Assembly: GCF_006439335.1 (NCBI RefSeq)
Contig: NZ_SAWY01000005.1
Location: 62,001 to 126,000, forward strand
Origin: Litorilituus lipolyticus
GTDB taxonomy: Bacteria > Pseudomonadota > Gammaproteobacteria > Enterobacterales > Alteromonadaceae
Direction of reading: 5' to 3'
Length of the DNA stretch: 64,000 bases
A program made the position numbers and the translations under genes. Of this stretch, positions 46,635 to 56,500 are shown one piece after another. The notes below the pieces were generated by a model. That model was given only the letters and a program-made list of their open reading frames with translations. It made no database searches and had not been told where the DNA came from. Every line of letters begins with the position of its first letter. Position 1 is the first letter of the stretch.

Positions 46635-48992
46635 GTGTCTAGTGCGTTATCAGATAGGCTCTTAGAAATTGATAATCGGCTTCAGCGACTCGATGAAGAA
46701 AAAGAGTTATTGTTAAATGAACGCAATAGTATTCTTGCACAACAAGAAGTCGAGCTAGCCAAACATTTTAACCAACACGTTTCACCTGAAGCTAAAGTCG
46801 ATTTATTCATTTCTTATTTTAAAGGTCGAAATGACGTTTACCCGTTTCGTTGGGAGTCACAAAATGGGCGAAGTGGCTATTCGCCAGCGTGTTGGAATGA
46901 ATGGAAACCTAAAATCTGTAATAAACCACGGATTAGTTGCACGGAATGCTCAAATCAACAATTCAAGTATTATGATGGTCAGGCGATATTTGATCACCTC
47001 AAAGGCAATCAAACGATTGGGATATACCCACTTCTAGAGAATAATACGACCCAAATACTCGCCGCTGATTTCGATAAAGATGATTGGGTTCACTCCGTTA
47101 AAGCTTTTTCTGAAGCTTGTGATTTTTATAAAGTACCCCACATTATCGAACGCTCTAGAAGCGGAAATGGTGGGCATGTATGGATCTTCTTTTCGCAGGC
47201 AGTTGAAGCAGCTAAAGCTAGAAAACTAGGTAACGGCTTATTAACGAAAGCCATGGAAATGTATCCCGCTCTTTCATTTACTTGCTTTGATCGTTTATTT
47301 CCGAATCAAGATGTTATGCCAGAAGGTGGCTTTGGTAACTTAATAGCATTACCTCTTCAATTAGAGCCAAGAAAGCAAGGCAATAGTGTATTCATAGATT
47401 CGTCAGGGACACCTTATAAAGATCAGTGGGCTAAGCTCGCTTCTATCCCCAAAATTGACAATACGGCACTTGATAGCTTGCTGGGTGAAATAACGTTAAT
47501 CGATGAAAAAGCTAATAATGATTTGGCAGACACACCTTGGAAGAAACTCACTTCTATTGATAATGATGTGATTGTCAATTGCCCAGAAGAAATAACCTTA
47601 GTTATTGCAGATCAAATTTATATTCCTATCGATAAACTTCCCGGTAAATTAACATCAAGACTTAAACAGTTAGCAGTATTTTCTAACCCAGAGTTTTATA
47701 AACGGCAAGGCCTTCGCTTATCTACTATTGGCATTCCAAGATATATTTGCGCCGCTCATATTGAAGGTAAATTTTTAATTTTACCCAGAGGGTGTTTATC
47801 ATCTGTAAAAACTCAATTAACTGAACAAAAAATTGAAATAAACTTCGATGACAAAAGGTTTTCAGGTGACAAGCTTGCCAAAGTTAAGTTTACTGGAAAG
47901 CTGAAAAGTCAGCAGAATAAGGCTGTTAATGCGTTATTAGAATCATCGGTTGGCATACTGGAAGCTTCTACTGGCTTTGGTAAAACTGTCACGGCTCTAG
48001 CATTGGTTGCTAAACGTAAAGTAAACACATTGATATTAGTTCACAGCCGGCAACTGGCTGAACAGTGGTTAGAACGTATTAATGTTTTTCTAAAAGATAC
48101 TGAAGTTGGTTCATTACTTGGTGGCAAGGAAAAGCTGTCTTATCAGGTTGATGTAGCCACATATCAAAGTTTAGTGAGTCGAAATGGCATGGATATTAAG
48201 CCATATATTGAGAGGTATGGGCAGATTATTGTGGATGAGTGTCACCATCTGCCAGCATCAAACTATGAAAGCTTGATTAAGTCCAGTCACGCCCAATTCA
48301 TTCATGGATTTACCGCAACACCAAAACGCCAAGATGGCTTAGAAAAGCTGATGATGTTTCAACTGGGAGATATTGTTTATAAAGGCGCTAAATCAGGTTC
48401 AATGCTAAATCAGCAAGTTATTGCCCATGAAACTAATACTACGTTTCCTACAGAATGGTTTGAGCCTGATACTAAACCTCATATCTCACAAGTTTATAAG
48501 CTCCTAGTAAACAGTGATGGCAGAAACCAAAAGATCGTCGTCGATATTCTCAGTTGTATTGATGACAAACGTGCAGTAATGGTATTAACCGAAAGAAAAG
48601 AGCACATCGAACAGCTGTCAGCTCTATTAACGCAAAAAGGTCTCCTGGTTGTAGAGCTGCATGGTGGTATATCTGCTAAGCAGCGGCAAGAGCGTATCGC
48701 AATGCTCGAAGAAAACAAAGATCTAAGTAACGATAAACTGGTAATTCTTGCAACAGGTAAATACGTTGGCGAAGGATTTGATTTACCGTACTTGGATACC
48801 TTGTTTATCACATTACCCATAGCATGGAAGGGGATATTAGCTCAATATGCTGGACGAATAGGACGAGAGTGGAGTAATAAAAACTCGGTTCAAGTTTATG
48901 ATTATCTTGATCCCTTCCCGACACTTAAGCGGATGTTCTCAAAACGTGAAAAGGGTTACAAAGCACTTGGTTATCAAATTACTTATAGGTAA
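46635..48992 (+). CDS. TOTE-type archaeo-eukaryotic primase fused to SF2 helicase (putative conflict system)
   Basis: A 785-residue two-enzyme protein starting at GTG. Residues 5-40 are a coiled coil. An archaeo-eukaryotic primase (AEP) domain follows: catalytic D145-x-D147 in ILAADFDKDDW, and the SGNGGHVWIFF motif with H181. A second block DRLFPNQD...GNLIALPL closes it. The C-terminal helicase has Walker A STGFGKT (K450), DECHH motif II (D534-H537), GFTATPKRQDG, and the Q-x-x-G-R motif VI IGREWSNK. This domain order is the TOTE conflict system AEP-helicase. It lies last in the transposon, 243 bp before its right end and five bases after parE. Intact frame; probably defence cargo. Confidence 0.85.
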   Translation: MSSALSDRLLEIDNRLQRLDEEKELLLNERNSILAQQEVELAKHFNQHVSPEAKVDLFISYFKGRNDVYPFRWESQNGRSGYSPACWNEWKPKICNKPRISCTECSNQQFKYYDGQAIFDHLKGNQTIGIYPLLENNTTQILAADFDKDDWVHSVKAFSEACDFYKVPHIIERSRSGNGGHVWIFFSQAVEAAKARKLGNGLLTKAMEMYPALSFTCFDRLFPNQDVMPEGGFGNLIALPLQLEPRKQGNSVFIDSSGTPYKDQWAKLASIPKIDNTALDSLLGEITLIDEKANNDLADTPWKKLTSIDNDVIVNCPEEITLVIADQIYIPIDKLPGKLTSRLKQLAVFSNPEFYKRQGLRLSTIGIPRYICAAHIEGKFLILPRGCLSSVKTQLTEQKIEINFDDKRFSGDKLAKVKFTGKLKSQQNKAVNALLESSVGILEASTGFGKTVTALALVAKRKVNTLILVHSRQLAEQWLERINVFLKDTEVGSLLGGKEKLSYQVDVATYQSLVSRNGMDIKPYIERYGQIIVDECHHLPASNYESLIKSSHAQFIHGFTATPKRQDGLEKLMMFQLGDIVYKGAKSGSMLNQQVIAHETNTTFPTEWFEPDTKPHISQVYKLLVNSDGRNQKIVVDILSCIDDKRAVMVLTERKEHIEQLSALLTQKGLLVVELHGGISAKQRQERIAMLEENKDLSNDKLVILATGKYVGEGFDLPYLDTLFITLPIAWKGILAQYAGRIGREWSNKNSVQVYDYLDPFPTLKRMFSKREKGYKALGYQITYR

Positions 48993-49109
48993 AAGAACTA
49001 CTCTTTAACAGATTTTTGCCTAACGATGGATTATAGATGATCTCGGGTTTGCGTTTACTATGAACGTTGAAATTTAAGTATCTGTTAACATTGACTTGTG
49101 AAATTAACA
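48993..49109. other. Spacer between the helicase gene and the right end
   Basis: About 117 AT-rich bases between the helicase stop and the first right-end repeat. No gene and no clear terminator seen. Confidence 0.5.
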
Positions 49110-49236
49110 GTTTCAAACTCAATTCGAACTGTAATGGCTGAAAGTATATGTTTATGCTTACTGTTTCAAATTTGGAATTTTAATCTATCCCTTTAAAATA
49201 AAGGGTTTTAGTTTCAAACTTTATTCGAAACTGACA
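49110..49236. repeat. Tn7-like right (L-type) end with three TnsB-binding repeats
   Basis: Inverted copies of the AGTTTGAAAC repeat occur at 49110-49119 (GTTTCAAACT), 49163-49172 (GTTTCAAATT, one change) and 49211-49220. They are spaced 53 and 48 bp, the wide layout of a Tn7 left end. The outermost 26 bp (49211-49236) are the terminal inverted repeat, ending TCGAAACTGACA. Confidence 0.9.
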
Positions 49237-49241
49237 GTTGA
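49237..49241. repeat. Right target-site duplication (GTTGA)
   Basis: GTTGA follows directly after the TGACA end and repeats the 5 bp before the left end. Confidence 0.93.
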
Positions 49242-49252
49242 TATAGAATAAT

Positions 49253-49282
49253 AAAAAGCGAGCTACTGCTCGCTTTTTTTTT
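49253..49282 (+). terminator. Original gcvP terminator, displaced by the transposon
   Basis: AAAAAGCGAGC-TACT-GCTCGCTTTTT followed by more T. If the element and one GTTGA are removed, this hairpin lies about 23 bp after the gcvP stop codon, where the gene's own terminator would be expected. Confidence 0.85.
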
Positions 49283-49390
49283 GACGATTTTTGTTCGTGG
49301 ACAAAACCATCGTTATCATAGTTTTCATGGAATGTCGTGTTACAATTAAGTATGTGACTAAATTCCGGTAGTTTGTGACTGGAAATATAT

Positions 49391-49418
49391 AAGGGTGAGC
49401 CTAGTGCTCACCTTTTTT
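49391..49418 (+). terminator. Second hairpin terminator after the transposon
   Basis: GGTGAGC (49394-49400), a CTAGT loop and GCTCACC (49406-49412) are followed by TTTTTT. No gene ends nearby, so it may be the relic of a short transcript or of a lost gene. The rest of 49283-49678 holds no gene I can support. Confidence 0.7.
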
Positions 49419-49678
49419 GTACCTGTAAATTATCACTTTTTAATACTGCCATTTTATTAAGGTTTGTAATTCAGTTTTATAAAACAGATATTCCTCTGGC
49501 ATTGCATACATCATCAATCTCAAAAATAGTATAAAATTTGCTTTTAGATTGAATATGGATTGTGATCATATGTGGTACATTACACATATAAAATTACAAT
49601 TAGAAAACTATTGAAAATAAGTAATAGTTAGGTTTTTATACTCAAATTTCAATTCTCTATTTTAAAAGCGACTTTTTT

Positions 49679-50863
49679 ATGGAATTCGATTCAAGACAAA
49701 CAGTTATCATAGCTATTATTGTTCTACTTATAGGAAAGCTTTTAAAAAAAAGAGTCAACTTCTTCCAAAAATATAACATTCCAGAGCCTGTTATTGGTGG
49801 CATACTAGCCTCTTTAGTTTTTAGTAGTTTTTATTTTGCATTTGAGAGTGTGATCTCTTTCTCCCTAGAGCAACGTGATGCTTTGCTAGTCGTCTTTTTT
49901 ACTTGTGTAGGATTGTCAGCAAAATTATCTACCCTGATGAAAGGTGGGAAGTCTCTTGTTATTTTACTTGCGATTGCCACAATCTTTTTAATATTCCAAA
50001 ACATTACAGGTATTGGAATTGCTTGGCTAACAGGATTATCTGACAAAGTAGGTGTTTTAGGTGGCTCTGTTTCTTTAAGTGGCGGACATGGCACTGCAAT
50101 AGCATGGGCACCCGTATTTGTAGAGAAATATGGTATATCTAATGCCGTTGAAATAGGTATTGCGTGCGCTACTTTTGGTCTAGTGCTCGGGGGAGTATCT
50201 GGCGGACCAATTTTTAATTATTTGTCTAAAAAGCATCATCTTAAATCTCAACAGGAAGAGGTCAATATTGTTGGTTTTTCCCAAGAAGAAAAAGCTAAGA
50301 TAACGGTAGATACTGCATACAATGTCTTGTTGGCAGTTTGCATTGCAATAGGTATTGGCTTGTCTTTGCATGAATTGAGTTTAGAGCTGGGTTTTAAACT
50401 TCCCATTTTTGTACCTTGTTTGTTTGGTGGTATCATTTTAACCAACACAGTGCCTTATCTTTGGAAGTCTGTACCTTGGGCATCAGGTAAGCCTACACTT
50501 GCGCTATTATCTGACTTTAGTTTAGGTTTGTTTCTAGCTATGTCTTTAATGAGTTTGCAATTATGGACCTTGATTGATTTAGCTTTGCCTATTCTTTTGC
50601 TATTAGCATCGCAAGTATTACTCGCTGCATTCTTTGCAATTTTTGTCGTTTTTATTGTATTAGGGAAAAATTATGACGCAGCAGTTATGGCATCAGGTTA
50701 TGTAGGGCTAGGCTTAGGAGCTACACCTACGGCTGTAGCAAATATGACAGCCGTAACACAAAAGTGTGGACCTTCTACTCAGGCATTTATTGTTATCCCA
50801 TTGATAGGTGCATTTTTTATTGATATAGCGAACGCAATTATTATTCAATTTTTTCTAAGCTAA
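49679..50863 (+). CDS. gltS: Sodium/glutamate symporter
   Basis: A 394-residue inner-membrane ESS-family transporter bringing in glutamate with sodium. It has about ten hydrophobic helices. Two pore-loop-like segments are visible: VSLSGGHGTAIAWAPVF in the first half and SGYVGLGLGATPTAVANMTAV in the second, with the opening EPVIGGILASLVFS; all are characteristic of GltS. First gene of a group of four on the plus strand, with gaps of 5-60 bp. It could be cotranscribed with the lipoprotein gene that follows. Confidence 0.93.
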   Translation: MEFDSRQTVIIAIIVLLIGKLLKKRVNFFQKYNIPEPVIGGILASLVFSSFYFAFESVISFSLEQRDALLVVFFTCVGLSAKLSTLMKGGKSLVILLAIATIFLIFQNITGIGIAWLTGLSDKVGVLGGSVSLSGGHGTAIAWAPVFVEKYGISNAVEIGIACATFGLVLGGVSGGPIFNYLSKKHHLKSQQEEVNIVGFSQEEKAKITVDTAYNVLLAVCIAIGIGLSLHELSLELGFKLPIFVPCLFGGIILTNTVPYLWKSVPWASGKPTLALLSDFSLGLFLAMSLMSLQLWTLIDLALPILLLLASQVLLAAFFAIFVVFIVLGKNYDAAVMASGYVGLGLGATPTAVANMTAVTQKCGPSTQAFIVIPLIGAFFIDIANAIIIQFFLS

Positions 50864-50920
50864 GTAGAATGATGTAAGTTGTTTACTTGTAAGAACGATT
50901 TTAAAGGTAACAGAAAAATA

Positions 50921-52126
50921 ATGAATACAACTCGTTTTAAGAATATTCTATTTGTAGTTTTTACTTCACTACTTTGTGCCTCATGCGCACAAAAGGTAGC
51001 CCATACCCCACTTTCAAAAAGCGAGTATAATGCGATTGATTTTGCCGACTCTAAACGTGTTGAACGCTGGTGGGGCGATGTAAAGCCACCATTGTTAGAG
51101 AAAAACTTACAGCATCAAGCCATAATTTTACAACAACGTTTCCCAAGTGCAGTAAAAGCTAAAAGTGATACTTCGCCTAGTTTTGATGCTTTAACCTTGT
51201 CAGGTGGGGGAGCTGATGGTGCCTTTGGTGCAGGTATTTTAATCGGTTGGACTCAATCTGGGAATAGACCTGAATTTGAGCTTGTTGTGGGGACAAGTAC
51301 AGGGGCTGTTATCGCTCCTTTTGCATTTTTAGGCGCTGAATATGATGACACATTATTTGAAATATATTCGCAATTAACACAAGAGAAAGTTTACCAATCT
51401 CAACTGTTAAGCGGCATTTTGGGCGGCTCATCAATTGCAGATACAAAATACCTAAAATTACAAATAAAAAAATATATCACATTAGATCTAATAAAGAAGA
51501 TTGCTATAGAGCATAAAAAAGCTAGAAGCCTTCTGGTTGTAACTACTCATTTTGACGCTATGAGACCTATGATTTGGGATATAGGCACAATTGCGATGAA
51601 AGAAAATATTGCTGCGGTAGAACAAATCAGGGAGATCATCTTAGCGTCTGCATCAATCCCTATTTATTTCCCGCCTGTTGCGATTGAACTGCATGGCAAG
51701 ACTAAACCTTACACTGAACTGCATGTTGACGGTGGGTTAACACGTAATGCTTTTTCTTACCCTGCACAAATAAGTATTGATGAAATTGAGAGAATCCAAG
51801 GTTTATACTTTAATCGTAATATTTATGTGATCCAAAATGGTAACAGTAGAATGCAATATGAACCCGCAGAGACAGATTTATCAAGTATTGCCGCAAGAAC
51901 AATGCTTGGCTTACTTCAAGATAAAATTAATTCTGATATTGAACGAATATACTATCTATCACAGCGAGATAAATTAAATTTTAATATGATTGAAATCCCA
52001 GATGATTTTATTGCAGACAAAGCAATAGAGTTTGACTCAACATACATTAATAATTTACTAAAACTAGGGATAAAGTTAGGAAAAAATGGAGATTTCTGGC
52101 ACAAGAAACCTCCATCAGAAAGGTAA
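50921..52126 (+). CDS. Patatin-like phospholipase lipoprotein
   Basis: From the ATG at 50921 (with AAAGGTAA upstream), a 401-residue lipoprotein: signal peptide residues 1-21, lipobox ending in C22 (LCASC). The patatin catalytic dyad is S126 in GTSTG and D270 in HVDGGLTRN; the oxyanion loop LSGGGADGAFGAG is near residue 92. It is predicted to be a serine lipid hydrolase anchored at the outer or inner membrane. Stop lies five bases before the K+ channel start. Substrate unknown. Membrane lipid remodelling is possible. Confidence 0.87.
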   Translation: MNTTRFKNILFVVFTSLLCASCAQKVAHTPLSKSEYNAIDFADSKRVERWWGDVKPPLLEKNLQHQAIILQQRFPSAVKAKSDTSPSFDALTLSGGGADGAFGAGILIGWTQSGNRPEFELVVGTSTGAVIAPFAFLGAEYDDTLFEIYSQLTQEKVYQSQLLSGILGGSSIADTKYLKLQIKKYITLDLIKKIAIEHKKARSLLVVTTHFDAMRPMIWDIGTIAMKENIAAVEQIREIILASASIPIYFPPVAIELHGKTKPYTELHVDGGLTRNAFSYPAQISIDEIERIQGLYFNRNIYVIQNGNSRMQYEPAETDLSSIAARTMLGLLQDKINSDIERIYYLSQRDKLNFNMIEIPDDFIADKAIEFDSTYINNLLKLGIKLGKNGDFWHKKPPSER

Positions 52127-52130
52127 TAAT

Positions 52131-52478
52131 ATGCAATTTACGATAACATTTCTAGAGCTGTTTTTTTGGTCAATCTATTTAACTTTACCAATAATACTTT
52201 TCTTAAGCGTGATTATTGTTTTCTTAGGCCAAGTCGTTGGTTATGTGGAGCACTGGAGTAAATTTGATAGCCTATATTGGTCATTGATTACCGCTACAAC
52301 GGTAGGCTACGGTGACTTTAGGCCAATAAGAAAAGTGTCAAAACTTATTTCAACTATAATTGCAATTGTGGGGATGATCTTAACAGGTATCATAATTGCT
52401 GTAGCATTAAATACAGCATCAACGGCATTAGAACGCCATGCCGATCAAAACATAATCGAACATATGAAAGAGATTTAA
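52131..52478 (+). CDS. Small two-helix potassium channel (ion channel 2 family)
   Basis: From the ATG at 52131 (AAAGGTAAT upstream), a 115-residue membrane protein: helix 1 (about 10-35), pore helix and selectivity filter TTVGYGDF, helix 2 (about 75-95). It lacks a cytoplasmic RCK regulatory domain, so it is a minimal KcsA-like pore. Gap of four bases from the patatin gene suggests cotranscription. Confidence 0.85.
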   Translation: MQFTITFLELFFWSIYLTLPIILFLSVIIVFLGQVVGYVEHWSKFDSLYWSLITATTVGYGDFRPIRKVSKLISTIIAIVGMILTGIIIAVALNTASTALERHADQNIIEHMKEI

Positions 52479-52507
52479 TTAATTTTTACATAATTTTAAG
52501 AGGTCGA

Positions 52508-53434
52508 ATGAAAGATACTCAAACCACTGAAGACTTTACTTCTGAATACTTTAAAGAAGTATTAACCATCTTTTTCGATGCTTTACCTGACCCTATATTT
52601 GTTATCAATCAAAACGGTTTAATCCTTAGAGTTCTTGGCGGTAATTCCCATAAAATCAACTGTTTTCCCAATATTGTAGAAAGCCAATACTTACACGAAA
52701 CCCTCCCAAAAGAGATTGCCGATGTTTGTTTACAAACAATAAATAAGGCTATTGAAGATGACTCTCTAACCTGTATAGACTATGAAGTAGAAAAGGAGCA
52801 TCTCTCACCTGAATTTTGCAGTAATCAGTTTTATCAAGGGAGAATATTCCCACTAAAGCAACATGAGTCTGATCTGAGGGCTGTTTTATGGATAGCAATT
52901 AATACCACAGAAAAAGTATTATTCACTAAAAAGTTAAATGAACTTGCTACTAAAGATGAATTAACAGGGATTAACAATAGAAGGTACTTTAATGGAGTAA
53001 TGAAGAGAACTTTTGATATGTTTCAAAGAGATAAGGTTTCTTTTTGTATTCTCATGTTGGACGTAGACTTTTTTAAAAAGGTGAATGACAACTACGGACA
53101 CGATGGCGGTGATTCAGTGCTAAAGAGCATAACTTGCACTTTAACAGAATCTTTAAGGGATATAGATTTGTTAGCCCGTTATGGTGGTGAAGAATTTATT
53201 GCCTTACTTCCTAATACAAATATGCCAGATGCGTTTATTGTTGCCCAAAGAGTGCGATTAGCTGTTGAAAAAAGTATTGTTCAGCATGGCGCACACGAAA
53301 TAAGGGTAACAACGAGTGTAGGTATTAGTGAAATATCTCCTGAAGATAAAGACTATGAATCTGTTATTAAAAGAGCGGATGTTGCGCTCTATGCCGCTAA
53401 AAATGCAGGCCGAAATAAGGTAGTTATAGTGTAA
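52508..53434 (+). CDS. Diguanylate cyclase with N-terminal PAS-like domain
   Basis: A 308-residue protein that should make cyclic di-GMP. Residues about 15-140 look like a PAS sensor (DALPDPIFVINQNGLILRV ... RAVLWIAINTTEK). The C-terminal GGDEF domain carries LMLDVDFFKKVNDNYGHDGGD and the active-site motif RYGGEEF. No RxxD inhibitory motif is obvious. GAGGT ahead of the ATG. It lies 29 bp after the K+ channel gene, an unusual partner, and is followed by a hairpin. No membrane helix, so soluble. Confidence 0.93.
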   Translation: MKDTQTTEDFTSEYFKEVLTIFFDALPDPIFVINQNGLILRVLGGNSHKINCFPNIVESQYLHETLPKEIADVCLQTINKAIEDDSLTCIDYEVEKEHLSPEFCSNQFYQGRIFPLKQHESDLRAVLWIAINTTEKVLFTKKLNELATKDELTGINNRRYFNGVMKRTFDMFQRDKVSFCILMLDVDFFKKVNDNYGHDGGDSVLKSITCTLTESLRDIDLLARYGGEEFIALLPNTNMPDAFIVAQRVRLAVEKSIVQHGAHEIRVTTSVGISEISPEDKDYESVIKRADVALYAAKNAGRNKVVIV

Positions 53435-53463
53435 ATGACGGTGTTATTAATTTATTAAATCGT

Positions 53464-53491
53464 TAGCAGCGTAGTTAGCACTACGCTGCTA
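53464..53491. terminator. Bidirectional terminator between diguanylate cyclase and RND genes
   Basis: Perfect 12-bp arms TAGCAGCGTAGT and ACTACGCTGCTA around a TAGC loop, followed by GTTTTCTT on the plus strand. It separates two converging transcription units. Confidence 0.8.
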
Positions 53492-53503
53492 GTTTTCTTA
53501 CTA

Positions 53504-56500
53504 TTAACTTTTTGGCGTCTCTATTTTCATAAATATACTGTAGAGCACTGGAACAACTAACAGTGTTAATAAAGTAGCAAAAGTTAAACCGAATACAATA
53601 ACAACCGCCATTGATTGGAAAAATGCATCAAAGAATAGTGGGATAACACCTAATACGGTTGTTAACGTTCCCATCATGACAGGTCTCACACGGCTTGTTG
53701 CTGAGTCTATTACGGCATTAAACCTTTTTTTACCGTTGGCTATTTCAAAATCCATTTGATCAACTAATACAATACCATTCTTTATCAATAAACCAGACAA
53801 CGATAAAATACCTAATATCCCCATAAACTCTAGCGGGATACCTGTTACAACCAACCCAAATACGACACCAATCATAGCTAACGGAACGACAAGCCAAATA
53901 ACCAATGGTTGTTTTATCTTACCGAATAGAATCACAACAACTAAAACCATTGCTAATAACCCTGCTGGAATAGTTGACATGAGATCTCCGTTTGACTCTT
54001 CAGAATCACCAAACTCACCACCCCATTCCAACGTGTAGCCATCAGGCAATTCTATTGCTTCAATTTGGGGTCTCAATCTTGATAGCAACGCAGAAGGCAA
54101 TTCACTGGGGTAAGGATCACACTGGGCTTTAATAGTAAAAACTCTGTCTTCACGCCTAATTTGACCATCGCGCCAAATAGTTCTAAAACCATCTGTTACT
54201 TGAGTCAATGGAACATATTGCCCAGCAGCATTTAGCACCTGAATATCATTAATGTTACTGATACTTTCATTTTCACTATGTGGGACCCTAGAAATGATAG
54301 GTATCAAATCTTGCCCCTCTCGATAAACTCCAATTTGCTTACCTAAATAATGGTTAGAAATTGCAGTAGCAATATTCTCTCTCGATATACCTGCTCTACG
54401 CCCTTTATTTTCAGAGTAAATAGGCTCTATGACACTAACAGGATCTCGCCAATCATCTTTAATTGAGAGGGTTTTTCCATCGGCTATCATAATGTCTTTT
54501 GCTTGGTTTGCTAGTTGACGCAATACAACAGGATCAGGACCTCTAAACTCAGCTTCAATTTTTGAACCACCACCAGGTCCTAATACAAACCGCCAAGCTT
54601 TCGCTTGAGCATCAGGATAGTTTTGAGCGATATAGTTTTGCACAACCGGCATCATTGCATCGATTTTTCGATAGTCTGTTACCCGCACTAATAGTTGGCC
54701 ATAAGAGCTATTGTTTGATTCACCTGAATAGGTCAGCATGTATCTAATGCCACCACCACCAATTAAGGTTTGAACGGCTTCTACATTGTCCATTTTAAGT
54801 ATAAAAGCTTCCAACTCACTCATATCTTGGTGAGTTTGCTCTATACGAGTTCCTTCAGGTAACCAGTAATCAACGACCATTTGTGGAGAAGTTGACTGCG
54901 GGAAGAAACCTTGTGTCATAAACTTAGCACCCCAAAGAGATGCAAGAAACAAACTGGTAACACCCAGCACAACAGGCCAGCGATATTTCAAAGCCCCTTT
55001 CATGAAGTTTTTGTATAGCGTGAAAAACTTACTTTCTGCCTGAACAGCTTTTTCACCATTTGCTTCAGGAAAAAGCCAGAAACAACTAAGTGGCGTTATA
55101 GTGACTGCAAATAGCCAGCTAAACAGTAATGAAATCATCACTACCCAGAATAAATGACCTGTATATTCTGCTGTTTGACCCGGTGCAAAACCTATTGGGG
55201 CAAAAGCGATAATACCCACTAATGTTCCACCTAATAATGGCCATTTGGTTTGTTGAACAATTTTCTTGGCTATATCAAGTTTACGGTAGCCTTCTTTTAC
55301 TCCGACCAATATTCCTTCAGTAACAACAATAGCATTATCAACCATCATCCCTAGCGCGATGATTAATGCGCCAAGTGAAATACGATGCATAGGAATATTA
55401 ATCATTTGCATGGTTGCTAATGTAGCCGCAATAGTAAGGATTAGAATGAAGCCAATAACTATGGCTGAGCGCATGCCCATAAATAAGAACAGCGTAACAA
55501 TAACAATTAATAAAGCGGCAATAACATTAACTATAAAATTATCTACAGAAGCTTTTACAATTTTACCTTGATGATAATATTCAAAAACTTCAATACCTAA
55601 AGGTCGTCTACTTTCTGACTCTGTAAGTTTAGCTGCAACTGCCTCGCCTACAACGACTACGTTTCCACCTGTTACATTAGATACGCCTAACGCAATAGCG
55701 GGTTTACCGTTGTAGCGAATAATTTTGTCACTAGGTGTTGTATAGGTTCGATAAACCTTTGCAATATCTTTTAAGAATATGACTTTGCCGTCTGTTCCTG
55801 TAGAAATGAGTAAATTCTCAATCGCATCGATTGAATCTATTTCACCTGAAGGATCAATAACGATACGTCTAGTACCAACATTTACATTACCAGCGGAGGT
55901 TACGGCATTTTGTTGAGATAAAATATCGTAAACGTTCGAAATCGAAACCCCTAACAAGGCAGAAGTTTCAGTTGATATTTCAACAAAAATTGCTTCTTGT
56001 TGTTCACCCGCTAACTGTACTTTCCCAACACCGCTTACTTGTAAAATTTCTTTCTGGAGTGATTTCGCATAACTTCTTAGCTCTGACGCTTCATAATCAT
56101 CGCCAGTAATGAAGTAATACAACCCATATAAGTCGCCAAAATCATCATTAACTATTGGTGTTGTGGCATTTGGTGGTAATGTCCGCTCTGCATCTTTAAT
56201 TTTGTTGCGTAATTTAGTCCAAATAACTTGTAGTGCTTCTTTATCTTTAGAAAATTGATATTTTATATCGACTGTTATTTCGGATAGCCCCGCTGTAGAC
56301 TTAGAGCTGACTTTCTTAACTTCTTGCATTTGTTGCAATGCTGTCTCTAGTGGCTCTGTTACTTCGAGGGCTACTTCTTGTGGGCTTGCTCCAGGATATT
56401 GAGTAAAAATTAAAGCTGTTCTGATAGTAAACTCAGGATCTTCAAACCTCGCCATATCTTTGTATGCAGTCCAGCCGCCAAAAATAGATAAAAGGATGAC

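Larger units (their letters stand above)
31777..49236. mobile_element. Tn7-like transposon inserted downstream of gcvP (17.46 kb)
   Basis: Terminal inverted repeats TGTCAC/TGTCAG + TTTCGAATAAAGTTTGAAAC are seen at 31777-31802 and, inverted, at 49211-49236 (25 of 26 match). A 5-bp duplication GTTGA flanks both ends (31772-31776 and 49237-49241). Three AGTTTGAAA-type repeats lie at each end: closely packed on the gcvP side, spread on the far side, as in the R and L ends of Tn7. The tns genes read inward from the gcvP-side end, again as in Tn7. Contents: IS200 copy, NTPase-nuclease, tnsA, tnsB (interrupted), tnsC, tniQ, tnsD-like gene, small genes, parDE and a primase-helicase. No CRISPR-Cas. 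Confidence 0.95.

Noticed and set aside
31777-49236. CRISPR array or cas genes that would make this a CRISPR-associated transposon
   Set aside because: No regularly spaced repeat-spacer pattern and no Cas-like protein was found in any cargo interval.
49283-49678. A second transposon end or nested Tn7-like copy right of the element
   Set aside because: A further hairpin is present, but there is no TGTCA-type end, no AGTTTGAAA repeats and no second GTTGA in a fitting place.
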